Below the pieces are notes generated by a model. It was not told where the DNA came from. It was given only the letters and a program-made list of their open reading frames with translations, and made no database searches. The translations under genes were made by a program, and so were the position numbers. A stretch of DNA of 64,000 bases from Selaginella moellendorffii (Eukaryota > Streptophyta > Lycopodiopsida > Selaginellales > Selaginellaceae), in the NCBI RefSeq assembly GCF_000143415.4, contig NW_003314364.1, positions 348,561-412,560 on the forward strand, read 5' to 3'. Numbering within the stretch: the stretch's first letter is position 1; every line of letters begins with the position of its first letter. Of this stretch, positions 32,921 to 44,662 are shown in pieces.

Positions 32921-33106
32921 AGGCCATCTGCTGAGCACCACACAATCTTCCCTCCACTGCTGAGAGAGGAGGGGCTTGGCTTAGTGCACGCTTGCTCGGG
33001 CCTAGCTTCGCCACCAGGGGCCATCGCTGCCCTCTGCGCTCGACGCACTGTGGCTTGATTACTCGCTTACACTCCGCATTGGAGTGTTTTGTTTGATCGA
33101 TCGACC

Positions 33107-34631
33107 ATGGCAGCGGCTTGCAGCAGCAGCGGCAGCAGCAGCCGAATTGGGTGGTTCCAGGCTAGCTCCAGTAGCAGCAACATCGGCATACTGCAGCACC
33201 ACCCGTGGAGAGGATCGCATGCCTCTTCATTGTTTTCCTTCCCCAAGCTCGGAGCCCGGATTGGCAGCAGCGGCGGCGGCAGTGGCAGCAGCGGCAGCAG
33301 CAGCAGCAGGGTGAGAGTCCTGGTTTGTTGTGCGGCTGGTGGCGATGGCAAGACGATTGTGATTGGTCTGGCAGCAGACTCTGGGTGCGGCAAGAGCACA
33401 TTCATGAGGCGGCTGACGAGCGTGTTTGGGGGAGCAGCGTCGCCTCCTAAAGGTGGGAATCCCGACTCCAACACGCTCATCAGCGACACCACCACGGTCA
33501 TCTGCCTGGACGACTACCACTCGCTGGACAGGACGGGCAGGAAGGAGAAAGGGGTGACGGCGCTGGATCCGAAGGCCAACAATTTCGATCTTATGTACGA
33601 GCAGGTCAAGGCACTCAAGGAAGGCAAAGCTGTCCAGAAGCCCATCTACAACCACGTATCGGGGTTGCTTGACCCTCCGGAACTCATCCAGTCACCCAAG
33701 ATCCTTGTCATTGAAGGTCTCCACCCCATGTAAGTAAGCTTTAACTTGAAAGACTAAGTTGACGCGCCAACATGACGGTCTTGTTGTGTTTCCAAGGTTC
33801 GATTCTAGAGTGAGAGAGCTCCTCGACTTCAGTATATACCTTGATATCAGCGATGCTGTCAAGTTTGCTTGGAAGATCCAGGTGAGTGGGTGCAAACATA
33901 AGTCTTTGTATTGAAACTCTTTGGCAGCGAGATATGGCCGAGAGGGGACACAGCCTGGAGAGCATCAAGGCCAGCATTGCTGCCCGCAAGCCCGACTTTG
34001 ATGCTTACATAGGTGACCAGTTGATTTGCTTTCAAGATATGTATATCAAGCTGCGGTGTTGAAACAGACACACAGAAGCAGTACGCAGACGTGGTGATTC
34101 AAGTGCTTCCCACGCAGCTCATTCCAGACGACAACGAAGGCAAAGTCCTTCGCGTTCGGATGATCATGAAAGAGGGCGTTGACAACTTTGAGCCCGTCTA
34201 CCTGTTTGACGAAGGCTCCACAATCTCGTGGATACCTTGCGGGAGGAAGCTCACGTGTTCTTACCCGGGGATTAAGTTCTTCTACGGCCCAGACATTTAC
34301 TATGACAACGAGGTGAGTTTGATTGCTCACTGCGCTTTGAACAGTGGCGAACCATTACTGTGCAATGCAGGTGTCAGTGCTGGAGATGGATGGACAGTTT
34401 GACAAACTGGACGAGCTCATCTACGTGGAAAGCCACCTGAGCAACATCTCGACCCGCTTCTACGGGGAGATCACGCAGCAAATGCTCAAGCACGCCGACT
34501 TCCCGGGCAGCAACAACGGCACGGGCTTGTTCCAGACCATTGTGGGCCTCAAGATCAGAGATGTGTTTGAGCGCATCACCTCCAAGCAAGGCTCCCCCGT
34601 TGGGGCGGCAGCAGCCACCTCCAAGGTCTAA
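33107..34631 (+). CDS. PRK: phosphoribulokinase, chloroplast precursor
   Basis: Exons 33107-33729, 33797-33881, 33928-34012, 34068-34312 and 34371-34631; 1299 nt, 432 residues. A Ser/Gly-rich transit peptide of about 75 residues precedes the mature enzyme. PRK phosphorylates ribulose 5-phosphate to ribulose 1,5-bisphosphate in the Calvin cycle. The Walker A region reads DSGCGKSTF with the regulatory Cys at about 94; the partner Cys in VICLDDYH is at about 133, the 39-residue spacing of the thioredoxin-regulated pair. The second redox pair is in IPCGRKLTC, six residues apart. The catalytic block NNFDLMYEQVKALKEGK, VIEGLHPM and KFFYGPDIYYDNE are intact. The transit peptide is encoded by AGC-rich trinucleotide runs. 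ATG 33107 is preferred over an upstream TTG. Confidence 0.97.
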
Positions 34632-34758
34632 TTATTGCTGTATCGTATCACGTTATCTTCTTACGATAAAGATGACATAGATAAATATATAATAGACCAG
34701 ACCCTGTTTCCAAGTGTTTCCAAGTGTTTCCACGTAGAGCGAGAAGAGGGCGGTGATT

Positions 34759-35943
34759 ATGGGCGATGTCCAAGAGCAGGAGAACCTGGGCGCCTGGCTG
34801 GTGGCGGCCAACACAATTCGCGTGGAGCCGTTTAAGCTGCCCCCGACTGGCAGCGATGAAGTTAAGGTCCAGATGAAGGCGGTCGGTATCTGTGGCAGCG
34901 ATGTCCACTACTACCGGGTAAGCTTGATTGTGAACTTGATCTCGTGGATTCCTCATCTTTGCTTGATGTAGCACCTCCGTTGCGCGGATTTCGTGGTGAC
35001 AGAGCCGATGGTGATCGGGCACGAGTGCGCGGGGCTGGTTGTGGAGGTGGGCAGTAATGTGAAGCATCTCAAGGTTGGGGACCGCGTGGCGCTGGAGCCC
35101 GGCGTCTCGTGTAGCCACTGCACACACTGCAAGACCGGCTCCTACAACCTCTGCCCCGAGATGAAGTTCTTCGCCACGCCCCCCATCCATGGATCGCTCG
35201 CAAACTACGTAAGTACTCGTGTCTATGGAACTATGGAACTCACTTTGTGATGGAACTCACAGGTGGTCCATCCGGCGGAGCTGTGCTTCAAGCTGCCGGA
35301 TGGCGTGTCCGTGGAGGAGGGCGCCATGTGTGAGCCGCTGAGCGTGGGTGTCCACGGGTGCCGGAGGGCGGGCATCGTCCCAGGCGTCCGGCTCCTCGTG
35401 CTGGGTGCCGGACCCATCGGCCTGGTGACAATGCTGGCGGCCAGAGCCTTCGGCGCCACACGGATTGTGGTCACGGACGTGGACGCGTCTCGCCTGGCGG
35501 TGGCTGCGCAGCTGGGAGCGCCGGACGTGAGCACGGTGCTGGTGTCGACCAAGACCGAGGACGTGGAGGCGGAGGTGCGAGAGATCCAGGGCGTGGCGGG
35601 GGGAGAGGTGGACGTGGCCATGGACTGCGTGGGGGTGGGCAAGACGATGCTGACGGCGCTGCGAGCGAGCAAGGCGGGGGGCAAGGTGTGCCTCATCGGC
35701 ATGGGGCACACCGAGATGACGCTGCCGCTCACGGGCGCGGCGGCGGCGCGAGAGGTGGACGTGGTGGGCGTTTTTCGTTACCGCAACACGTACCCGCTGT
35801 GCATCCAGCTGCTCGAGTCCAAGCGCATCGATGTCAAGCCGCTCATCACGCACCGCTTTGGATTCTCGCAGCAGGAGGTTGTGGAGGCGTTTGAGACGAG
35901 TGCCAAAGGTGGCAGCGCCATCAAGGTCATGTTCAACCTCTAG
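34759..35943 (+). CDS. SDH: sorbitol (L-iditol) dehydrogenase, zinc MDR family
   Basis: Exons 34759-34917, 34972-35208 and 35263-35943; 1077 nt, 358 residues, close to plant sorbitol dehydrogenases (about 364). The catalytic zinc site is seen as [15 protein letters not shown] and CEPLSVGVH; the structural zinc as four Cys in [16 protein letters not shown]; the NAD-binding Rossmann turn as [19 protein letters not shown] is typical of polyol dehydrogenases. The enzyme oxidises sorbitol and related polyols to ketoses with NAD+ in the cytosol. It begins only 127 bp after the PRK stop. L-idonate or xylitol dehydrogenase activity cannot be excluded from sequence. Confidence 0.92.
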
Positions 35944-36122
35944 ATCCTCGTAGTAGCTACCCTGTTACATCTATGGTTCTATGGTTCTATCGTTCCCTTG
36001 TGAAACGAATTGGGCATTGTGCTCTTGCCGCGCTAGGTAGCGCTTAAGCGAGAGGAGAGAGACAGAATAGAGCCTAGTTTTAGGGCAAGGGCACATTGTT
36101 TGGAGGAGGAGGAGGAGAGATC

Positions 36123-39100
36123 ATGAGCGGCCATGACTCCAAGTACTTCACCACCACCAAAAAGGGAGAGATCCACGAGCTCAAGGAGGAGCTCAACTCG
36201 CAGTACAAGGTATGCGCGGCGGCGCTTCGACGCGCGCTTCAAAAACCCTCTTCTTAACATTCACTCTCTCGCCCCGCCCGCATTGCCTTCCAGGACAAGA
36301 AGAAGGATGCGGTGAAGAAGGTGATTGCTGCAATGACGGTGGGCAAGGACGTGAGCATGCTCTTCACCGATGTCGTCAACTGCATGCAAACCGAGAACCT
36401 GGAGCTCAAGAAGCTCGTCTACCTCTACCTCATCAATTACGCCAAGAGCCAGCCGGATCTCGCCATTCTCGCAGTCAACACATTTGTCAAGGTGAGCCCC
36501 CCGGATTTGCTGCTCGCTCACACGCTCGTTCCTCGCAGGATTCTCAAGATCCCAACCCCTTGATCCGAGCCCTGGCTGTCCGGACCATGGGCTGCATTAG
36601 AGTTGACAAGATCACCGAGTACCTGTGTGATCCACTGCAGAGATGTCTCAAGGTACCACTTTCCTTGCCTTGCTTCCATGTTTCGTCTAAGCTCTTCCAT
36701 CTTTTCCACTCCCAGGACGACGACCCCTACGTCCGAAAGACAGCCGCTATCTGTGTTGCCAAGCTGCACGATATCAATGCCGAGCTGGTTGAAGACCGAG
36801 GCTTTCTGGAAATCCTCAAGGATCTCATCTCCGACAGCAATCCGATGGTGGTTGCCAATGCTGTCGCTGCCCTTGCCGAGATCCAGGAGGGCACCACCAA
36901 AATCATCTTCGAGATCACAAACCACACTCTCTTCAAGCTCCTGGCTGCCCTCAACGAATGCACAGAGTGAGTTCAATGGTACAGATGCTCTCCCTCTCTA
37001 TGGCTTCTCACTGCTAAGCATTGGTTTCTTTTTTCTTTTTTCTTTCGTTCCAGGTGGGGTCAGGTCTTTATCCTAGACGCTCTCTCAAGATACAAAGCCA
37101 AGGACGTCCGCGATGCAGAGAACATTGTGGAGAGAGTGACACCGCGCCTCCAGCACGCTAACTGTGCGGTGGTTCTCTCCGCTGTCAAGGTAAAACCAGG
37201 CTAGATAACATCTCTGACTTCACGTCCACAGGTTATTCTGCAACAAATGGAGCTTATTACGAGCACTGATGTTGTCCGGAATCTGTGCAAGAAAATGGCA
37301 CCACCTCTCGTCACGCTTATCTCCGCTGAACCAGAGATTCAATACGTGGCCCTGCGGAACATCAACCTCATTGTGCAGCGCAGGCCGACTATTCTTGCTC
37401 ATGAAATCAAGGCAAGCTTGACCACCTCGCGCTACTGAATCGTGTTCTCCTCTTTTACCTTCAGGTTTTTTTCTGCAAGTACAACGATCCCATCTATGTG
37501 AAAATGGAAAAGCTAGAAATTATGATCAAGCTTGCTTCTGATCGAAATATTGACCAGGTTCGTCCCATTATCGGCGAGAGTTTCTGACGCTAGGAATTTT
37601 CGATGTGCCGCAGGTGCTGCTGGAATTTAAAGAATACGCCACGGAAGTTGACGTTGATTTTGTTCGAAAAGCCGTTCGAGCCATAGGTCGATGCGCTATC
37701 AAGCTTGAGCGGGCAGCAGAGCGCTGCATTAGCGTCCTCCTCGAGCTCATAAAGCTCAAAGTTAACTATGTCGTGCAGGAAGCGATAGTAGTGATCAAAG
37801 ACATCTTCCGCCGCTATCCAAACACGTAAGAAAGTCGTTTCTCACGGTTTTGAAAAAATACAATTTCGTGCTTGCAGGTACGAGTCCATAATCGCAACGC
37901 TTTGTGAGAACCTGGATAACTTGGATGAACCCGAAGCCAAGGTTTACCTTCGCGTTTCACCTTTACGAAGAGAGAAACGAGATTTTTTTTACCGCCTGGT
38001 CCATGATTGTGCACTGCAGGCGTCCATGATCTGGATCATTGGTGAATACGCGGAGCGCATTGACAATGCGGATGAGTTACTCGAAGGTTTCCTCGAGACG
38101 TTCCCCGAGGAGACCGCCCAGGTCCAGTTGCAATTGCTGACGGCGACTGTGAAGCTTTTCCTGAAGAAACCAACGGAGGGGCCACAGCAAATGATTCAGG
38201 TTGATGTCCGTGCCTTTATTTTATATTTACACTCGCTCCTTCTCCCGCAGGTTGTGCTTAACAATGCAACACAAGAGACGGATAATCCAGACCTTCGCGA
38301 TCGTGCATACATTTACTGGCGATTGCTTTCCACGGATCCGGAGGTCTGTGTTGACTTTTCTTATAGTTTATTATCAGTTGGTAGCTTGTATGCTTCTTCT
38401 GTGCTTGCAGGCAGCCAAGGATGTCGTGCTCGCGGAGAAGCCGACCATTAATGATGACTCGAACATGTTGGAGCCGTCGCTCTTGGATGAATTGCTTTCA
38501 AACATTGCTACGTTGGCTTCGGTTTACCACAAGCCTCCGGATTCTTTTGTGAGCCGCGTCCGTGCAACAGTCCAGCGTGACGATGACGAAGAATATGCAG
38601 CAGAGAGTCTTGATCCAGAGTCGTCTTCTGCACCAGTCTCGGAGATTACCACCTCCGTGGCTGCGCCAGGAGGTGTCCCAGGGCAGCCTGCTGCTGCTCC
38701 TGATCTTCTAGGAGACTTGATGGGTTTGGATGGATCAGCTGATCAACAATCAATGACCAGGTAAGAGTGTGTGAACTGACGTGCTAAGAGAAGTCTTCAT
38801 TCTTTGTGTTGCTTACAGATCACTGCCAGTTCTGCTTAGTGCGTCCGCGGGCCAGGGCTTGCAAATTAGTGGCAAGCTGGTTCGCAGGAATGGTCAAGTG
38901 GTTTACAGCCTGACGTTCGAGAACAGCTCACAGATACCACTGGACGGCTTCATGATACAGTTCAACAAGAACACATTCGGTTTGGCAGCTGCGGCTCCGC
39001 TTCAACTGCCACCTTTGGTACCTGGACGATCCGAAAGTGTGGCGCTGCCGATGGTGATGTATCAGAACGTTGCTCCCGGCCCTCCAAACTCCCTTCTCCA

Positions 39101-39578
39101 AGTTGCTGTTAAGAATAACCAGCAGCCAGTCTGGTATTTCAACGACAAGATCTCTATCGAAGCTTTGTTTGGCGAAGATGGGAAAATGGAACGACAGCAC
39201 TTTCTGGAGGTACAAGTTTTTTTTCTTAGCGCTTGCGTGCTCTGACTAATAATTCCTTTCAACCTTGCCCAGACTTGGAAGACTATTCCCGACTCACACG
39301 AGTTTATCAAGGAGTTACCCAGTGTTTGTGTCAACAGTGTGGAGTCAGCAATCCAGAAGCTGCAAGCCACCAACCTGTTTTTCATTGCACGCAGGGCCCA
39401 GAAAGAAACGAGGCAAGAGCTGCTTTACCTGTCCGCCAAAGTTCCCCCCAACATTGTTTTCCTTCTGGAGCTGGCGACCGTGGTTGGGACGGCAGGTGTT
39501 AAGTGCGCCGTCAAGACGGTATCCCCGGAGATGGCACCGCTTCTCTTTGATGCACTTGAAGCGCTGTTGAGTACATGA
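36123..39578 (+). CDS. AP complex large subunit, beta-adaptin (AP-1/AP-2 beta)
   Basis: Fourteen exons (36123-36209, 36294-36491, 36539-36652, 36716-36966, 37054-37189, 37232-37411, 37465-37557, 37614-37825, 37878-37941, 38020-38199, 38251-38343, 38411-38760, 38819-39209, 39273-39578); 2655 nt, 884 residues against about 893 in Arabidopsis. The trunk is helical HEAT-like (start [58 protein letters not shown]). A Pro/Ala-rich hinge near [12 protein letters not shown] carries a likely clathrin-box sequence, followed by the beta-sandwich and platform appendage ([12 protein letters not shown]). The protein recruits clathrin and cargo at the plasma membrane or trans-Golgi; plants share beta subunits between AP-1 and AP-2. 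Intron 6 has a GC donor (37412). Confidence 0.95.
37412..37464 (+). other. GC-AG intron in beta-adaptin
   Basis: The exon ends ATCAAG and the intron starts GCAAGC and ends CTTCAG. Conserved residues AHEIK and [13 protein letters not shown] are joined only with this junction. The GC donor has a strong remaining consensus (AAG|GCAAGC). Confidence 0.8.
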
Positions 39579-40931
39579 ATCTCTACCTCCTTGCAAGCGG
39601 CGGCTTCGGAAGGCTCGTACTTCCCATTTTGTTGCTTAGATATATAAAGTATTTGCAGTGTGCGATTTAAGTGTAAACAACAAATTTCAACCTAAGATTC
39701 AATGTTTGCTCATTGTCTTTTATCTGTAAAAGGAAACAACAAGGTATTCATCAATGTACATAAAAAATCAACATATTATTAATATCCCTGTATACCGCAA
39801 GCACTGATGTGGATCACACATTTATGTGTATTGCCCTAGTGTTTTCTCCAAACTTGAGCAAAAGAGGTGACGACTCCCATGCCCTTTCCAACAACACACC
39901 TAAAAGAATTGACTGGATTTACCTGTGCTTGTGACTATTGGCAGAGTGGGGGTAAAATTCGGTGCCACATACATGCCACTACACTAGCACTTTGTAAGCT
40001 TTTAAGAATCCAGGTTTAAACCCTAAAAACCGGTAAACCCTAAACCTCAGGTTGGTCATAGGACATAAATCCTTGGAATGTCCCAATAAGCATAATATAA
40101 AATTTTGCATCAATATCACGAGGGAAAATGTGGTGAAGTTGAAGGGATTGACAAATTAGCTAATGTAAACTATGAGAAAAAAAAGGTGAATTATTTTCCT
40201 CAAATCTTTCTTGCAGTTAATGCAAACATTGATATGTTAATGTATTTTATAAACTTTGTCTGTGGACATCGAGTTTGAATGATGATTAATACCAGAGCTA
40301 TATATAACATGACATCTGAAGACTTAGTTAAGTATTTGTGTATAAGTGTTGTGGATGCTATTTCAAGTATCAAAAGATATTAATCAGCTAATCCTTTCAA
40401 ACAATGTCTCTTTATTGCCAAATGGTAAGAGATTGGAATTATTAGTTCCCTTTGTTAGTCCAGTGTAGTAAATTTGCCTTAGTATGTATATTTAACTAGA
40501 TAAATATAATGTAAGAACTTCTATGTATTTCTTATTAAACATACTTAACCTAGCTTTTAGTTTTATTTATTTTTTGCTATGTTTTGTACTGGTTTGGCAA
40601 AAACCTTTGCATATTGAGCTTAATTCTTTAACATTGTTGCATAATAGTTTACCACCCTTACTATTATGCCCTATATGTTAGTCTGGTTTTGGTCCCATGT
40701 GCTATTTAGGGCAAGTGAGGTATATCTACAAAATGTAGAGAGTGTCTTGAAAATCATAGTACATCTTAATTCACGAACTAGTATTATTCCATATTTAGTA
40801 AGTTTTCAAGCTTGTCTTAGAGATCATGCTTTCATATAAGGGGGGAGGGGTTTTGATTGAGTTTGATTGCAAAATCCATTATAAACATGAGAAGAAGAAT
40901 ATTATGGTATGCTTTAAGTTAAAAAGCAAAT
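39579..40931. other. intergenic DNA with a possible copia relic
   Basis: AT-rich and without an intact gene. At 40015-40033 a 19-bp stretch identical to 19307-19325 includes AAACCCTAA. Around 40265-40380 a decayed plus-strand frame (YNMTSEDLVKYL) resembles the region around a copia protease, with low certainty. Confidence 0.35.
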
Positions 40932-42090
40932 TGTGAGACACAAATCCCTAAGTCCTAAAGTGGAGCCCAAAGTGTGTCATATGGTAGTAGCTGAAACAGA
41001 AGCCCAACAAACATGACACGTTTGGACTAAAAGCTCCAACTTAGAAAGTCAAGAGCAGGAGTGGAACTCCCAAAGAAGTGCTCAAAAAATGAGCACGAAG
41101 CAATTATAAAGTGAAACTTGAAAAGAAGATAAAAGATAACAAGTGTTATAACATGCAAAAGTGTAGGAGTGAGGTTCCGATGAGCTACACAAGGTATCCA
41201 AGTAAATAGTGCCATTTATACTTGGATTATGAGTATTGACCATCTAATCTTTCAGAAGAGTTAAAGTTAACTTTGGAACATTTTACCAAGTTACCCCACT
41301 TGTCTATTTATATACACTCTAGCCTTGGACTCCTTAATGATTTTATCATCACCCACTACATGGGTTTAACTTTCCTTAGCATTTCTTGGCCAAATTGGTT
41401 CCATTGGAGCCCTCCCCCTACTATCATATAGAGACTCACTAAACCCCTAAGGTTTGGGAGGTAATCACTTTGGGCTTTTACCCTTGGATTTAGACTCGAA
41501 CTTAGACTTAAACTAAGACTTAGTCTTGGTTGCAGTCTCAGTCTTGATCTTGGTCTTAAACCTAGTTTCAAACTCTATGTGGCAGAAGGTGGGGCAAGTA
41601 CCCACAAGGCTTATGTTAGATCATGGTGTTTCGAAACATCATCCCAAAATCTTAGATTATGGAAAAAAAGAAGAGTGGTCCTCTTGTTTGGTGACCAAGG
41701 GTATAATTACGTGGTGAGGAAGTCCCAAAGGTTAGTAGGCTTTGTGGGTGGGCCTTTAGGCCCTAGACACATGGTAGTGTTGGTGAGCATTGCCATGAAT
41801 AAAGAGGGACTTGGTAGAGATCGAAGGAGGGATATTAGAAGATGGTGTTCTCTTTGGCTTAAGGCATTTTAAATATGCCATGGTGTGATCATGGAATGAC
41901 CACTTATAAATGGATAGCCTAATTTTGGAGAGACAAGATTGTGTTGCAAATGGTCTTAGACTACCAATGAGATAAAGGTGAATGAATATAACTTTAATAT
42001 AATAGGTTGAGATGTCAGTAGTACCTTTGGGTGTCGAAAGTGAGATTGAATATATAAAGCACTTGGACTAAGGTAAAAATACTAGGTATA
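40932..42090 (+). mobile_element. diverged LARD-family LTR with an internal inversion
   Basis: The head TGTGAGACACAAATCCC starts at 40932 and runs to about 41110. From about 41160 to 41575 the LTR middle appears on the opposite strand (read in reverse it gives the AGCCCAAAG and CTCACTAAACC-type body and the former GAGTCC array). From about 41583 the tail resumes in plus orientation (GTGGTGAGGAAGTCCC) and fades at about 42090. It is much more decayed than the other copies. Confidence 0.7.
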
Positions 42091-43110
42091 AAAACTATAT
42101 ATAGAAATCACAAAACTTAGTTTTTTAAATTTAAAAGTTTATTAGTAAACAAAACTCATAAAGAACATAGTTTTGTTTACACCAAAACACAGTTTTGTTT
42201 ACTTACCAGATAAGTAAGTATGATAAAAAAAATTGATGTTTCTTGTTTATGGTTTAGGTACTATAGGCCAACTATAAAATGACTTTAAATTGATTTAAAG
42301 GTTTTACTTCTGAATTCTTATTAAGTTTTATTTTTAGAAATTTTAAAAACTAAAATTTAAAGTTTAAATAAATAAATTTTAAGTATTTTATGAAAATAAA
42401 AATATTAATAAAATAAATAAATTTAAATCATGAATTTTTAATTTTAATTTTTATCAAGTATTATTTATTAAGTACTTTTAATATTTAATATATTCTTATA
42501 AAACCATGACTTAGTGACTTATCATTTAAAATTTCCTCCTTAAATAAGAAGTGTATTTTAGTCATTAAAGTATTCATTTATGGATAAAATATAATAAATT
42601 TAGAATCAAAGGCTTCCAGTATAAATTAAACACTTAGTCATATTTTCATTAGGGTTTTTGAGTTGAGCACCATCTCTAGGATGTAATGGCTGAGGAGTGT
42701 AGGGCTGCAAGGCTTCCAACACCATGGCACTGCTATGGTTGAAGAGTAGTTGTGGAAGGCAGTGCCCTATCTTGTCACAGACACACCTTGCAATGTCCAC
42801 TCTATTGCTAAACTCCACCATGATCGGACTCTTGCCCAAGACAAGCTCCAGCGGCACCACTCCAAAGTTGGAGATATCACTTTTCTCAATCACCTTGAGA
42901 GTATAAGCATGGCAGGGAGCTTTCTGGTGCAAGAGCCATGGCTGTGACTAGGAGCTGGATAATCAAGAGTTAAAAAAGAATTTTAAAGATTTTAAAAAAG
43001 AGAGAGAGATATTTTCCCAGGCTGGGTATTGAGCAAGAGAAGAGTAAGGTGCTGTATTTTGTCTTTCTAGTGCTCCATGATTTTCACAATATTTGCAAAA
43101 TAATTTTTAA
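42091..43110. other. AT-rich spacer, nothing recognised
   Basis: Between 42100 and 42600 the DNA is very AT-rich. A minus-strand frame of 108 codons (42606-42932) has no recognisable domain; it could be a worn retroelement piece. Confidence 0.4.
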
Positions 43111-43480
43111 AAAAAGAGGGAAAGCTTACCTATTCTTGGAGGCTAGAAAAAATTATCTCAGAACAAGATAAGATATTAACTAATAAGTTCTGGAGGACTC
43201 TTTTAGAAGAATATCACACCAAACTAAAATTCAACATAGCCTATCACCTACAAATATTAAGTATTGAATAAAGTTCTGTGATATTAATGAATCTTGATAG
43301 ATGGACAAACAGAAAATATGAATAAACAATTGAAGGATTATTTGTGATGTTATGTCTCCAAAAACTAGACAAATTGGATATTTCATTTAAGACTTCTGAA
43401 AATATGCTATGACAACTCACCAAATTTAAATTTTAAAGTAAATTTATAGGAAGTCATCATTGGATAAGCTATTGAAAGTC
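43111..43480 (+). mobile_element. decayed Ty3/gypsy integrase fragment
   Basis: In shifting plus frames the region gives MDKQKI and KQLKDYL, C-VSKN and CYDNS, the order found around the integrase core C-terminal half of gypsy elements (DGQTE, LEDYLRCYV and YNNS blocks). Frameshifts and stops are many. Confidence 0.45.
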
Positions 43481-44355
43481 CCATATAACTCAGTATGGCC
43501 AAGTATTATGGAAAGTTGCTTGTAGTGGAGGCATTTATGGTAGAAAGACTTAGGCCATCCCCCTCGAGCTTCATTTACTTTTAGGTTAATTTTTGGCTTA
43601 TCCTACGAGGTTCTTAGTATTCAGCACCTTCTTGCCCCATATCTCTATGTTGCTAATTTGCATATTTTATTTATCTTTGTTAAGCCCATTCTAAGGAATT
43701 CTTCAACAAATTCCAAATGTTGATCTTAAATTCTTTAAACAAGGGCTGGCTCAAATTAGTTATTGCCTCAAGCTTCCTCAGAAGATGGAGAAAATGCACC
43801 CATATTCTACGTGAATTTATTCAAGTTGTACTTTGAGGACCTCTTTTGTGAAAAGACAAGCCTTGAGCTTATGTTAGGCATCCCATGGCTGATTAGTGGC
43901 AACATAATGGCCCTGGGATTATGACCTTGAATTTGATAGTGTTCTTTAGAAATCAGATCTTCAGAGTGTAGGATTGACAGAGTTTGAGGGAGGATTTCTA
44001 AAGCACGAGAGAGTGCCTCATGGCCTACTAGCAGCAATTTAGTGGCCCTGAGAAAATCTGAGGGATAGAAGAGTGTTTTTGGTCTCTTTCTTGCAAAGGG
44101 TGTGTAACAATGGGGCAATTGTGCCTTGCCTAGTGCTTTGGAGCCCCATCTTTCCAGTTCTAGGGTGGCTTGCAGCCGGCCAATGGAAACACAATAGCTC
44201 CAAGCCATCCCTCCCCTTCCTTTTTCGCACAAGACCCTAAAAATTAGAAAAATAAAAGGTCATTGATCAGGTTTTTAAATGCCATCATGCTTGAGAAACC
44301 ACCTATATTATCAAATGTGCAGTCAAAGGGAGAAGAGCACACAGGGGAGAGTGCC
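43481..44355. other. spacer with faint retroelement similarity
   Basis: A plus-strand piece near 43850 (LELMLGIPWL) recalls the region after a gypsy protease. The 141-codon minus frame at 43807-44232 is not recognised. No gene is supported. Confidence 0.3.
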
Positions 44356-44662
44356 TGTTAGGATCCTATCCTTTACACCCTAAGCCAATTGGCTAAAGGG
44401 GTGATCACTTGATTGTAGGGCCCTTTCCTTATTCTATTATCTTGACTTGGTGCCTAACAATCCTCCCCTCGTTAGGGCATGATCGTCCGCGATCATACTT
44501 AGGCCACCCTCTGGTCACCATGGTCCTTCTTTTAGGGTCTACTAAACCTTGGTTCTCCCTCTAGATCCACCATGTTGAATATTCCTTTAGAATATTCTTG
44601 CCCCACTCGTTAGCCACGAGAATCGAATTGGGCTTCGATACCAATGCTATAATCCTATCCCT
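44356..44662 (-). mobile_element. TRIM element relic in reverse orientation
   Basis: A 104-bp repeat at 44356-44459 starts TGTTAGG and ends CCTAACA. Read on the minus strand, a purine tract CGAGGGGAGGAT precedes it, and at 44631-44643 the complement TGGTATCGAAGCC is a primer binding site. Next to that a second copy of the repeat start (TGCTATAATCCTATCC, 44645-44660) is cut off by the gypsy LTR at 44663. The internal region is only about 170 bp, hence TRIM. Confidence 0.6.
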
